DNA from: Corynebacterium jeikeium
Lineage (GTDB): Bacteria; Actinomycetota; Actinomycetes; Mycobacteriales; Mycobacteriaceae
Direction of reading: 5' to 3'
Assembly (NCBI RefSeq): GCF_028609885.1
Contig: NZ_CP063195.1
Span: 186,001 to 250,000 of the forward strand
Length of the DNA: 64,000 bases
The notes under the pieces were generated by a model. That model was not told where the DNA came from. It ran no database searches and was given only the letters and a program-made list of their open reading frames with translations. Shown here piece after piece: positions 8,952 to 17,893 of the stretch. Made by a program: the position numbers and the translations under genes. Each line of letters opens with the position of its first letter. Within the stretch, counting starts at the first letter, position 1.

Positions 8952-10735
8952 CCCTTCACCGGCAGCGGCCGGTTGAGGCCGTTCGTCTGCAGCCGGCGGG
9001 TGACGCGCCACAGCCACGCACACAGGCCCCACATCATGAGCATCCAGTAGAACGTCATGCCCACGAATAATGGCGCACGATCCTGGACCGGCGAGCGCGG
9101 CAGGGTGGGGCTCTGCACCCGGTAGAGGTCGTAATTATCGACGCTCAGCACGCGTCGGATGCCCTTGGAGTTCAGTACCTGCAGCGCCTTAGTCATCGCT
9201 GCGCCGTCAGTGATGGAATACCAGTCCACCAGCACCCAACTCACGCCATTGCGCTTGAGAGTGTTCTTACCGTTCATAAGATCCGACAAGATGCCCATGC
9301 TAGCCGGGTTGCCATCCACCACCTGGCCATCGACAACCAGGAACCCTGGATCCATAGGCGAGCCCGGCAGTAGCTTCAGTCCCGGATCCACATGCGGCCG
9401 GTCGCCGCGGGTGCGGTAGTTTCCCGGCGGGAGTAGCACAATTTTGCCGTTCGGAGCGCCGGAGATAATGGTGAACATTTGGCTCCACGTTGCGGACATC
9501 TGCACCCGCTTCAGCGGTGCCATATCGGCCGGATAGGCGGGAACGGTTAGCACACATGCAACAGCCAGGCCGGCGGCCGCGGCACGCGGCGCCCACCGTG
9601 GGCGGTTGGAACCGGCAGTCTTGGCGGGAGTCTCGCAGAGGTCCCCAGTGCGGCGGTGCGGGTCCATTCGCTCCACCGCCACGGCGATCAGCAGCACAAA
9701 CCCCGGAATCGCCAGGCAGACGAACTTCGAGGTATCGCGGAACATGCCCGCGCCGGGCACGTGGCTAATTGCAAAGCCCATAAGACCCACGCCCCAGCCG
9801 GTGGCCAGCAGAGGGGGCGTCACTAAGGCAAGAACAGTAAGCACCGCAACGCCGCGATAGACGCGCCATAGCTCCTTGAAGCCGAGCATCAGCACTACGC
9901 ACAGGATCACGCTCACGACCACAGAAAACAGGGTGCGCGACGGCGGGACGGCCTCCGCATTCCAAATCCCCGATAGCCCCATCGTGGAAGCAAGTGGGCC
10001 CAGGAAGGTTTCGCCACGGGCGGAAAACAAGGCGGCGGACAGGGCATCCGAGCGAGTCTGTGAAGAGTTGGAGACCCAGACCGCAGGCAGCAACCACGGC
10101 AGTGCGGCGATAATGCTGGCAATGAGGTTGCGCAGACGCTCCCTATGCGAGGGCGCGAACACCAAAGCCGTGATCAGTGCCAGAATTAGGCCGGTCGGCA
10201 CAAAGCCGCACAAACAGATCGCTACATACAAAAGGCCATGGGAGCGGGCGGCGGCCAGGAAAGCGACCGCAGGTAGCAGCATTCCCGCAGTGGCGACGGT
10301 CCACTGCCCCTGTAAAAAACGCTCAATGACGAACGGATTCCACACCACAAATAGCGCCGCGACAAGCTGTGCGGAAAGCCGGCCGCCCGCCATGTCCCGC
10401 ACCATCGCGGCGGCGAAATAGCAGCCCATCAGGCAGGAAACCAGGACGAGTGTACTGGCCAGGAGGGTAGCGGAGACGGTGGGGGAGAACAACGTCAGCA
10501 CCGCATCCTGCGGCAGGGCGCGTGGGGCGCCTTCATTGATGCCTAGGTTGTTGGAATTCTCCGGCAGGGAATCCGGCACGAACATGTCCCGCAGCAGGAA
10601 CGCCTTCGAGGAATCCGGGCGCAGGCCCAACCAGAACGGCCACAAAGTGACGATAGAGATAAGGAAAGACCACCCCAGCGCGATCCGGCGATCGCGCGTG
10701 GCGGTGGTCTTCAGAGGCTGCGGTTTCACAGCCAA
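8948..10735 (-). CDS. polytopic membrane protein of the mycolate/arabinan locus (Rv0226c-like)
   Basis: A 595-residue protein with a basic N-terminus and many hydrophobic segments: a first helix near residue 22, a cluster of about ten between residues 75 and 400, a soluble extracytoplasmic stretch, and one last helix near 560 (FVGMTFYWMLMMWGL). This shape and its place between the GT4 gene and the DUF3068 gene match Rv0226c of M. tuberculosis. The topology resembles GT-C enzymes, but I cannot point to a clear catalytic motif, so no reaction is assigned. The start is TTG at 10735 or GTG at 10729. It sits 34 bases downstream of the DUF3068 gene, probably co-transcribed with it. Confidence 0.75.
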   Translation of the reverse strand: MAVKPQPLKTTATRDRRIALGWSFLISIVTLWPFWLGLRPDSSKAFLLRDMFVPDSLPENSNNLGINEGAPRALPQDAVLTLFSPTVSATLLASTLVLVSCLMGCYFAAAMVRDMAGGRLSAQLVAALFVVWNPFVIERFLQGQWTVATAGMLLPAVAFLAAARSHGLLYVAICLCGFVPTGLILALITALVFAPSHRERLRNLIASIIAALPWLLPAVWVSNSSQTRSDALSAALFSARGETFLGPLASTMGLSGIWNAEAVPPSRTLFSVVVSVILCVVLMLGFKELWRVYRGVAVLTVLALVTPPLLATGWGVGLMGFAISHVPGAGMFRDTSKFVCLAIPGFVLLIAVAVERMDPHRRTGDLCETPAKTAGSNRPRWAPRAAAAGLAVACVLTVPAYPADMAPLKRVQMSATWSQMFTIISGAPNGKIVLLPPGNYRTRGDRPHVDPGLKLLPGSPMDPGFLVVDGQVVDGNPASMGILSDLMNGKNTLKRNGVSWVLVDWYSITDGAAMTKALQVLNSKGIRRVLSVDNYDLYRVQSPTLPRSPVQDRAPLFVGMTFYWMLMMWGLCAWLWRVTRRLQTNGLNRPLPVKG

Positions 10736-10769
10736 TAGTCTAGTGGCTTAGTGGAAATAATTTCGGGAA

Positions 10770-12050
10770 TTACTTAGCTGCCAGACGTGCGGAGCGGTGA
10801 GCGATCCATCCGACGACCAGCAGGATCAGGCCAACCACGCCCAGGATCCACGGCAGGATGGTGCCCATCAGCTTCATCTTCTCCAGGCCCTCGCTGGACT
10901 TCTTCATCTGCGCTTCGCGGGACTCGTCATCCCATGCGCCTGGGAAGTAGACGGCGGTGCGGGTCGGGTTCTTGATCTCCTCTTCCTTGTTCTCGAGGAT
11001 CTGCTGTGCCTCTTCATCGTCCTGTGCGTAGTACTGGAAGACTTCCTCGGAACCGTTGACGATCACGCCGGTATCCGGCTGCACGCGCAGCACGCGGTGG
11101 ACGGTGTAGTAGCGGGACAGCTCCACCTCGGGGCCGAGGTCCTCCTTGTCGCTGTCCTTGCCCTCTTCGCCTTCCTTCTTCTCTTCGGCCTTCTCGTCCT
11201 TCTTCTCGTCCTGCGCGCCGTCCTTCTTCTTGATGTCGGCCGGGTCGATGCCCCAGACCTTCGCCGGGAACTTCAGACGCAGTGCGGCAAGGGTGCCCTT
11301 GTCGCCCTTGGACAGCTCACCGTCGGCCTCCAGGCGCTCGCGCAGAGCCGGGTACAGCTCGGTCGGGGGAACAGTCTGCTCGAAGCGGTAGACCTTTTCG
11401 CCGTCCTGCTCTTCCTCACCGACGTAGTCGATCGGCTGGGTCTTCAGGATCTGCATGTCGAAGTAGTCGTAGGACTTACGATCCGTGCCCATCGGGAACT
11501 GGTAGGTGATGCCGGGGCGGGTGAACGGAGCGACGGAAGCCTCTACCTCTTCGTCCTTACCCTCGTTGGCGGCTGCATCCAGCGCCGGGGCGTTCAGCTC
11601 AATCGAGGAAGTCGGATCCGGCACAGGCATCTGAGTCTTGCGATCCAGGGTGACGTGGTCGATCGACGCGCTGATCAGGTTCTTCGGTTCTTCCTTGTCC
11701 GTACGGAACAGAGTTTGGCCGGCCTCCAGCGTGACGACTTCCTTGTCCGAAGGCTCCTGTGCAGTGGTGAAGCGCTGGGACTGCATCTCCAGGTCCTTAT
11801 TGATGAAGCAGCTCACCTGCGGGTTGTCGCCCTTGCACTCGGGCTTGTCCTTGTTGTTACCCACCGGCTTGCCGGCAGCTAGCGCACCGGAATCCAACAG
11901 GTTACCGGGGGTCTTCGGGGTGCCGGTGGTGGAAACCAGGTCTAGTGGCAGCACCTTGCCCTTGGGGACAACATAGGTGGGCAGAGCGATGGCAAAGACT
12001 AGCATCGCTACGCCGAGCACAATCGCTACGGAGGAAAGGATTCTCTTCAT
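10770..12050 (-). CDS. DUF3068 membrane protein (Rv0227c-like), lipomannan/lipoarabinomannan maturation
   Basis: The 426-residue protein has an N-terminal membrane helix (residues 6-28), a large extracytoplasmic domain of about 360 residues with a Lys/Glu-rich loop near residues 285-315, and a C-terminal helix (about 398-418). This two-helix layout is the DUF3068 family, sometimes labelled porin PorA family in databases although it does not resemble the small corynebacterial porins. Studies of the C. glutamicum orthologue, as I recall, linked it to making full-length lipomannan and lipoarabinomannan. The start ATG has no purine-rich site before it, so a leaderless transcript is possible. It probably shares a transcript with the downstream membrane protein. 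Confidence 0.82.
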   Translation of the reverse strand: MKRILSSVAIVLGVAMLVFAIALPTYVVPKGKVLPLDLVSTTGTPKTPGNLLDSGALAAGKPVGNNKDKPECKGDNPQVSCFINKDLEMQSQRFTTAQEPSDKEVVTLEAGQTLFRTDKEEPKNLISASIDHVTLDRKTQMPVPDPTSSIELNAPALDAAANEGKDEEVEASVAPFTRPGITYQFPMGTDRKSYDYFDMQILKTQPIDYVGEEEQDGEKVYRFEQTVPPTELYPALRERLEADGELSKGDKGTLAALRLKFPAKVWGIDPADIKKKDGAQDEKKDEKAEEKKEGEEGKDSDKEDLGPEVELSRYYTVHRVLRVQPDTGVIVNGSEEVFQYYAQDDEEAQQILENKEEEIKNPTRTAVYFPGAWDDESREAQMKKSSEGLEKMKLMGTILPWILGVVGLILLVVGWIAHRSARLAAK

Positions 12051-12240
12051 AGGAGGGGGTTCCTGACTCTATCTGTTGAAATCTGTCGACATCCGTCGAA
12101 ATTTATCCGGTGACTACATTCAGCCTTTAAAGCTTCCAATACTTTAGCCAATCAAAACTAGATACTTCGTAGATTTAGAATATTTCTTGAGAAAAATCGT
12201 CGGGGGTGTTTTCTCGTACCGGTCGGTTAAGCTGATCCCG

Positions 12241-13500
12241 ATGAGCACGAAAAAAGTCACAGCCCGCCCCGCGCCCTTTCTGCCTGCGCTGGAGGGGCTG
12301 CGCGCGATTGCCTGTTCCGGCATTATCATCACCCACGTTGCGTTCCAGACCGGCGCGGATACCGGCAACCTGCTGAACCGCATGATGGCACGGACGGACT
12401 TCTTCGTGCCCGTGTTCTTCGCCCTCTCCGGCTTCCTACTGTGGCGCCGCCACCGGGCGGACTTTGCGATTTCGACCTCGCATGAAAACCTGCTGACCCT
12501 CGCGGGCTACTACGTCAAGCGCCTGGGGCGAATCTTCCCCGCCTACCTGGTCACCGTCGCAGTCGTACTGCTGTTTTTCCCGGTTGCGGGATCGCCGACA
12601 GCATGGCAGATGTTTTCAAACGTCATCATGATGCAGATCTACGTCGACGGCGGGCTGATCGGCGGGTTGACCCACCTGTGGAGCCTGTGCGTAGAGATGG
12701 CTTTCTACCTGGTGCTGCCTGTGATTGCGGTGGCGTGGGGGCGTCGCGAAAGAAAATGGCGCATCGTATGGATCGTTGTAGTGGCGGCGGCGAGCTTTGG
12801 CTGGGCCTTTATACCTGCGTTCGCCGAGCCGCCGGCGCCGGGTGGATTGAACCCGCACATCATGCCACCTGCGTTTATCGCTTGGTTCGGGGTGGGGCTG
12901 CTCGGCGCGGAGCTGGAGTCTATCGTGCAGGACCGTGCCTATGCGCGTACGGGTAAGGACGGAGCCGAAGGTATTGACGCCCGGTACCAGCTGCCGGAGG
13001 TGCGATTTGTAGCGAAGTTTCGCTGGGTGTTCTGGTTGCTGGCCATCGGCGCGCTGGCGGTTGCAGCTTCGGATGGGCCGGAAGGCCTGACGCACGCGAC
13101 GCCGGCGGAGTTTGCCCGCCGGACGCTGTATGGCCTGGTGTTTTCCGCCGCACTGATCGTTCCTTACACGCTGGCACCGCGGTCGCGGTTCTTGGAGTCG
13201 GCACCGATGCAGGCGCTGGGCCGCTGGTCGTATGCGATCTTCCTGTGGCACATGTCGCTGCTTTCGCTGGTGTTCCCACTGCTAGGCATGCCGCTGTTCA
13301 GTGGGCAGACCGCCCTGGTGCTGTTGGCAACGTTCGTGCTTAGCGTGCCGGTGGCCGCGCTGAGCTACTCGTTGGTGGAGGAGCCCGCGCGCCGGGCTAT
13401 TAACTCCTGGTGGCGCTCGGTGCGGGATGCCAAAACGGAGACCACTACGGCCAGCAGCACGACGGCGAGCGCGCCGTTCACCACGAATCCACCCGCGTAG
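12241..13500 (+). CDS. tmaT: acyltransferase 3 family membrane protein (TmaT / Rv0228-like)
   Basis: From ATG 12241 (MSTKKVTARPAPFLPALEGL) the product is 419 residues; a longer frame starting 54 bases earlier lacks support. It has about ten membrane helices and the family's N-terminal PALEGLRAIACSGIIITHV segment with the conserved histidine, then a DFFVPVFFALSGFLLWRR second motif. The family O-acylates sugars across the membrane. By synteny it matches Rv0228; the C. glutamicum protein TmaT is reported to acetylate trehalose monocorynomycolate before MmpL export. The 3' end overlaps the 3' end of the convergent aftD gene by 136 bases, which is unusually long. Confidence 0.85.
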   Translation: MSTKKVTARPAPFLPALEGLRAIACSGIIITHVAFQTGADTGNLLNRMMARTDFFVPVFFALSGFLLWRRHRADFAISTSHENLLTLAGYYVKRLGRIFPAYLVTVAVVLLFFPVAGSPTAWQMFSNVIMMQIYVDGGLIGGLTHLWSLCVEMAFYLVLPVIAVAWGRRERKWRIVWIVVVAAASFGWAFIPAFAEPPAPGGLNPHIMPPAFIAWFGVGLLGAELESIVQDRAYARTGKDGAEGIDARYQLPEVRFVAKFRWVFWLLAIGALAVAASDGPEGLTHATPAEFARRTLYGLVFSAALIVPYTLAPRSRFLESAPMQALGRWSYAIFLWHMSLLSLVFPLLGMPLFSGQTALVLLATFVLSVPVAALSYSLVEEPARRAINSWWRSVRDAKTETTTASSTTASAPFTTNPPA

Positions 13501-16500
13501 TAGTTTCCGCTGCCCCAGGCGCCGCGGATGCAGAGCAGCAGCGCCAGGAAGGCGGCCGCCCCGGTGATGGCTTTGCCCACCAGGATTACGCGGCGGAAGC
13601 GCTTGCTCCGTAGGGCGTGCTTCGTGGGCTGGGTTTTGTTTGCTGCCCCTGCCACAGCTTCCATCCGTTCCGGCAGCCCCGGCATCCGGCGGGTTCGCTG
13701 CACCACGAAGATGCACAGACCCACTAGGACCAGCGCCGCCAGCAGGCCGATTGCTAGCCATGCGCGGTACAGTTTCGTGCCCTCGAAGTGGATCGTGACC
13801 AGCCCGGCTTTGCCCTCCGGGACGATCCATCCCTGCTGCCAGCCATTCACCGTGATCGGCGTGAGTTGTGTGGTTTCGCCGTCTTCTTCCAGCGTGGCGA
13901 TACGTCCGGGGTTCGCTTGCGAGGGGCTGAACAGTACGCGCTTCTTATCCGAGGGCTCCAAGCGGGCGGACTGTTCGCCAGGAGCCAGCTGTTCCCGTGG
14001 GCGGGCCTGCTCCAGCGGCTGCGCCGCCGGGGTATCCCGCACCGCCGCGCCGAACAGCGGCTCGGCAACGGAGAGCGCCACCCAGCGCGCCGTGGTGGAA
14101 AGCACGTGCTTGCCGGCGGGCAGGTTCAGAGTGTCGCCGCAGGAGTAGTCCTTGCCGTCGATGGTCACGGGGACCTGGTCATCGCCAGCACATTCGGAGG
14201 TGTGCACCACGACCGGCAGCTCGCCCGCGCCGTTGCCGATTGCTTCCGGCACTTCGAAGGCGCGCAGCATGACGGACTCGTTGATTTCCTGGCCGAACAC
14301 CCACCGGTTCAGTGTTGCTCCCGCGCTGCCGCCATCCACCGGAGGTACCGTCGGCACGCGCTGTGGCGTGACATCCTTTTCTCCATCGGCCAGCACCTTC
14401 GCCTCGGATATGCCGAAGTCGCCGAAGGAACCCACGATCGTCACACGGATCGCATCGGCCCGCCCGGCGGGCACCTTCACCTTGTTGGTCTCGCCGGCCT
14501 TAAGAGTTGCCGACGTGCCCGACACAGTCTTGCCCTGCAGGTACGTCGTCACCTGCACGCGCGCCGGCCGACCCTGAATATCCAGGTGCAGGCCCAGCTT
14601 GTTGTATGCCTCGTCTAGGCGGAACTCAATGTACTGCCCGGCCACGTTGCCGACCGTTGGCCGCCACGCGGTCCTGTGCGAACCATCCACCGCGGAGGTC
14701 GCGGAAGAATACGTCTCCGCCCCGCCGAAGCTCGTCGGGTCCGCAGCGGTGGAGGAGACCCGTACCTCGCCGCGGCCTTCCACGCGCGTCATCTGCTCCG
14801 GCGCGAGCTCCTGCCCGTCCGCATCGCGCACGGGATAGTCGCGCACCGGGTTCAGCACCTGCACCGGGTCGTCTTCGCCACGAATTTCGCTGTCCGCGCC
14901 CACTACGTTGCCGTAGTTGTGGTCGCGCAGCGCGGGCGTGTCCGTCACCGTCTGTGCTGGTAGTTCTAGTTCTTTACCTTGTGACGCCCCTACGCGCGCC
15001 CTAGCCGGACCCTGCCTACCCAGGGCCGCGTCCGCCGCTGCCAGGCGGGGAAGGGATTCGGCGCTGGAATGGGTTACGTCGAGGCGCTCGGCGTCAATAA
15101 TCTGCAGGTCACCCGCAGTGCCCACAGTGCCCACAGTGCTCCCGGTGCCCCCAGCGTCAGGAGCAACAGGATCCACCCGATAGATCTGCACCTGCTCGTC
15201 GTCGCCGAAGGCGGCGGCCTTGCTGAAGCCTCCGGAGCGTTCGAGAGTGCGCTCGATCCGCTTGGCGCCGGGGGTGTCGGCGGCGGTGGTCAGGTCGAAA
15301 CGCAGTGCGAGGTAGCCCACTCCCTGCTGCCACAATGCGGCGGAGAGGGAGGGGATGGCGGTGCCTGCTTCCAGTTCCCGCTGCACGCCGTCGAGACCGC
15401 GAATGGCCTCAGGCTGTACAAGTGGTACGGAGTCGCGCACGACCCACGGCACGTCCAACAGGGGCTGGGCGGGTTCGTCGCGGGTGTTTCCCCAGGTCTG
15501 GCGGGCAAAGCGCGCCTTGGGGAGGATCATGGTGCGGGCGGGGGCGTGGGTCTCCCCGGCTTCTTTGGCGACTTCCGAGTTCAGCCAGTCTGCGGCCTCG
15601 GTCCAGTAGTCGGGCACGCTCCGGTAGGCATCCGCGGCGGCGATGCGCCCGGACCAGCCTGTGGCGGTGACCACTGCGACCAGTAGGCAGATGGCAATGG
15701 CCCGGGGAACCTCCGCGTTTTTCTCCGGGTGGAGCCACCGCGCCCAACGTTCGCGGCTAAGCCCCGGCCAGGGTAGGTGCGCCAGGCCGTGGGCGAGGCC
15801 CACCACCAGCGCCAACCGCACCAGGGGGTCGAACTTGTGCAGGTTGCGCAGCGGGGCGCCCGCGCCGTCCAGGAAAATCCGACCCCAGGAGGCCAGCGGA
15901 GAGATCGGGGCGGTGGCGAATACCATCGCGGCCACGCCCAGCAGCAGGATCGTCAGCCAGCAGCGCGCGAAGGGTAACTGCGGGCGGGTAAGTCCCCACA
16001 GCCCCAGGAACGCCACCAGCAGGGTGCCGGCGACGAAGACGGGCTCGCCGACCAGCTCGTAACCGCCCTGGCGCTCAGCGGAGAGGAAGGGGGTCCAGCT
16101 GGTGGTGCCGCGTAGGACCTCCGCGAGGTTCATCCAGTTGGTGGTCAGGGATGCGGACTCGATGTAGTCCGTAAACGGCGGGGAGTACTTGCCCAGCAGG
16201 AGCAGCGGGCCGATCCACCAGAACGTAGCCAGCAGTCCGGCGGGCACCCACCACAGCGCGAAGTACAGGCCCACGCGCGGACGCCGGATGCACATGCCCA
16301 GCCAGAAGATTACGGCGGGCAGGATGGCCACGGCGGTGGCGACGGCGTTCACCGCGCCCAGACACAGCACGGCCAGGGCGCTCAGTAGGGCGTATTTCGC
16401 CAGGTAGGAGCGTGTGCGGCGATTGGGCCAACTGCGGTTATCTGCACGAGAACCGGCAGCATCCCGCCCCAGCATCGCCGCACTCGCCACGGGCAGCAGC

Positions 16501-16964
16501 ACCCACGGCACGAGCGCGCACACCCACGCCTCGGAGCTAATGGCACCGAGCGTTGTGAGGATTCGCGGGGAGAGCGCAAAGAGAATGCCCGCGATCACAC
16601 GCGAGCCGCGACTGCCGATGCTCAGCCGCTGCAGCAGCAGAACCGTGCCGGCGAATGCGAGTGCCAGCAGCAAACCCCACCAGAGGCGCTGCGTGACCCA
16701 ATCGGGCAAGAAGGAAAATACGGCGAAGAACAGGCCGTGCGGGAACAGGTACCCGTAAGCCTGGTTCTGCAGCTGCCCCAGTGGGAAGGTATCGGTCCAG
16801 GGGTACAGCGCCTGGCGGAGGAATCCCCAGGGGTTGGCCGTGAGGTTTAGCTTCGTATCGGCTGAGGTCAGCCCAGGGGACTGCAGAAACGCGAAAAGAA
16901 ACCACGCGAGGGTGCTATACACCCAAGCGCGGCGGGAAAAGGGGCGATGCGCCGTGGTTGGCAC
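13365..16964 (-). CDS. aftD: alpha-(1->3)-arabinofuranosyltransferase AftD-like (Rv0236c-like)
   Basis: A 1199-residue GT-C type membrane enzyme that adds branching arabinofuranose from decaprenyl-phosphoarabinose to arabinan outside the plasma membrane. The N-terminal ~420 residues hold many membrane helices, with the DTKLNL acidic motif (residues about 36-41) in the first extracytoplasmic loop. The middle is a long periplasmic region containing a carbohydrate-binding F5/8-like module around residues 740-830 (SSATSAVDGSHRTAWRP). Three C-terminal helices follow (near 1045, 1110 and 1150). It is shorter than the 1400-residue mycobacterial protein. The start is GTG 16964, 14 bases after the DUF2613 gene. 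A run of near-identical 9-base units near 15115-15150 encodes a Thr-Val-Gly repeat. Confidence 0.88.
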   Translation of the reverse strand: MPTTAHRPFSRRAWVYSTLAWFLFAFLQSPGLTSADTKLNLTANPWGFLRQALYPWTDTFPLGQLQNQAYGYLFPHGLFFAVFSFLPDWVTQRLWWGLLLALAFAGTVLLLQRLSIGSRGSRVIAGILFALSPRILTTLGAISSEAWVCALVPWVLLPVASAAMLGRDAAGSRADNRSWPNRRTRSYLAKYALLSALAVLCLGAVNAVATAVAILPAVIFWLGMCIRRPRVGLYFALWWVPAGLLATFWWIGPLLLLGKYSPPFTDYIESASLTTNWMNLAEVLRGTTSWTPFLSAERQGGYELVGEPVFVAGTLLVAFLGLWGLTRPQLPFARCWLTILLLGVAAMVFATAPISPLASWGRIFLDGAGAPLRNLHKFDPLVRLALVVGLAHGLAHLPWPGLSRERWARWLHPEKNAEVPRAIAICLLVAVVTATGWSGRIAAADAYRSVPDYWTEAADWLNSEVAKEAGETHAPARTMILPKARFARQTWGNTRDEPAQPLLDVPWVVRDSVPLVQPEAIRGLDGVQRELEAGTAIPSLSAALWQQGVGYLALRFDLTTAADTPGAKRIERTLERSGGFSKAAAFGDDEQVQIYRVDPVAPDAGGTGSTVGTVGTAGDLQIIDAERLDVTHSSAESLPRLAAADAALGRQGPARARVGASQGKELELPAQTVTDTPALRDHNYGNVVGADSEIRGEDDPVQVLNPVRDYPVRDADGQELAPEQMTRVEGRGEVRVSSTAADPTSFGGAETYSSATSAVDGSHRTAWRPTVGNVAGQYIEFRLDEAYNKLGLHLDIQGRPARVQVTTYLQGKTVSGTSATLKAGETNKVKVPAGRADAIRVTIVGSFGDFGISEAKVLADGEKDVTPQRVPTVPPVDGGSAGATLNRWVFGQEINESVMLRAFEVPEAIGNGAGELPVVVHTSECAGDDQVPVTIDGKDYSCGDTLNLPAGKHVLSTTARWVALSVAEPLFGAAVRDTPAAQPLEQARPREQLAPGEQSARLEPSDKKRVLFSPSQANPGRIATLEEDGETTQLTPITVNGWQQGWIVPEGKAGLVTIHFEGTKLYRAWLAIGLLAALVLVGLCIFVVQRTRRMPGLPERMEAVAGAANKTQPTKHALRSKRFRRVILVGKAITGAAAFLALLLCIRGAWGSGNYYAGGFVVNGALAVVLLAVVVSVLASRTERHQELIARRAGSSTNE

Positions 16965-16978
16965 GTGATGGTGCGCCT

Positions 16979-17185
16979 TTATTCGCTGATGCGACCGCCG
17001 TACTGGACGGCGCCCAGGAAGGCGTTGTCCTGGTTCACGGCGATCTGCTCGTCGGTAGGCAGTTCAGTGGTATCGGCCATTGCGCCAGCGCCGAAAGTTG
17101 CGGCGCCGCCCAGGACCAGGCCTGCAACTGCGGATGCGACCAGCGCGCCCAGGCCACGACGGTTAGAGGCGGTTTCGTTAGCCAT
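16979..17185 (-). CDS. small DUF2613 membrane/secreted protein (Rv0236A-like)
   Basis: A 68-residue peptide beginning MANETASNRRGLGALV, with one hydrophobic stretch at about residues 13-37 (a signal-anchor or uncleaved signal peptide) and a short polar tail ending QYGGRISE. It lies directly upstream of aftD on the same strand with a 14-base gap, exactly as Rv0236A precedes Rv0236c in M. tuberculosis. The family is conserved in mycolate-containing bacteria; its function is unknown, and the constant linkage suggests it assists AftD. Confidence 0.85.
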   Translation of the reverse strand: MANETASNRRGLGALVASAVAGLVLGGAATFGAGAMADTTELPTDEQIAVNQDNAFLGAVQYGGRISE

Positions 17186-17283
17186 GTTAATTCCTGTTTC
17201 TAGTGGGATTGTTGTGGTTTTAGCGTACTAGCTTCTTGTAAATCGTACCTAATGAAACGCCAGCAGACCTTCGTTTGGGAAAA

Positions 17284-17823
17284 CTAGTCCTCTTCTTCGA
17301 TCGGCGGGACGATCAATACGGGGCGACCGGCGTTCTTGATGATGCTGTCCGACACGCTGGACTGCAGGAAAGACTTCCAGCCCGATAGTGCGCGGGTGCC
17401 CGTGACAATCAGATCCACATCCAGCTCATCGGCAGCGTCAACAATGGCGCTCCAAATAGCTGTTCCGGACTCTACCAGAAAGGGTTCGGTAACAAAACCA
17501 TGGGAATTGGCCAGATCCACGCCCTCATTGCAGATGTTCACAGCCTCTGCGTACGCCGGATCGTCGTCCTCCGGCTGCTCGCCGGTTTCATTGGACCAGT
17601 CGTGCTGCATCATGCCGCTCATGCCCGCCGCGCGCGCAGCCTGGCGGTGGATCGGCTCCCACACGGTCAGGATGTAGGCGTTCTTCGCGGACAGGAAGCG
17701 CCCGGCGTGCTCCACAGCGCCACGGGCTTCGGCGGAGCCATCGTAGGCGATCAGGACGGTATCGCCGTTCGCGTCGAAAGCCGGCTGGTGTGCTTGCTGG
17801 GCTTGTTCTGCCTGCTCGGTCAT
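17284..17823 (-). CDS. universal stress protein (UspA family)
   Basis: From ATG 17823 (MTEQAEQAQQAHQ) the product is 179 residues; this start has an AAGGAG site eight bases upstream, while a longer frame with 13 more codons does not. The core reads DTVLIAYDGSAEARGAVEHAG (first strand with the conserved Asp) and ends with DLIVTGTRALSGWKSFLQSSVSDSIIKNAGRPVLIVPP, the Usp nucleotide-binding C-terminal segment, although the classical G-x2-G-x9-G spacing is imperfect. Usp proteins bind ATP and modulate stress survival; no partner is evident. The gene diverges from lpqI. Confidence 0.88.
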   Translation of the reverse strand: MTEQAEQAQQAHQPAFDANGDTVLIAYDGSAEARGAVEHAGRFLSAKNAYILTVWEPIHRQAARAAGMSGMMQHDWSNETGEQPEDDDPAYAEAVNICNEGVDLANSHGFVTEPFLVESGTAIWSAIVDAADELDVDLIVTGTRALSGWKSFLQSSVSDSIIKNAGRPVLIVPPIEEED

Positions 17824-17893
17824 GTTTATCGCTCCTTGGTGGGCACTCCACGATTGGTGCACTGTTTGTTGCGTTTGTTACTACGTTAATACT

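Noticed and set aside
7857..9032. 391-residue minus-strand open frame opposite the GT4 glycosyltransferase
   Set aside because: The GT4 gene is well supported by motifs; this is its antisense shadow.
12061..12110. Direct repeats of ATCTGTTGAAATCTGTCGAC type before the DUF3068 gene
   Set aside because: The units are short and imperfect, in an AT-rich spacer; chance similarity is sufficient.
15115..15150. Tandem 9-base repeat in aftD as a regulatory or mobile repeat
   Set aside because: It keeps frame and encodes a short Thr-Val-Gly linker repeat in the extracytoplasmic region, which explains it.
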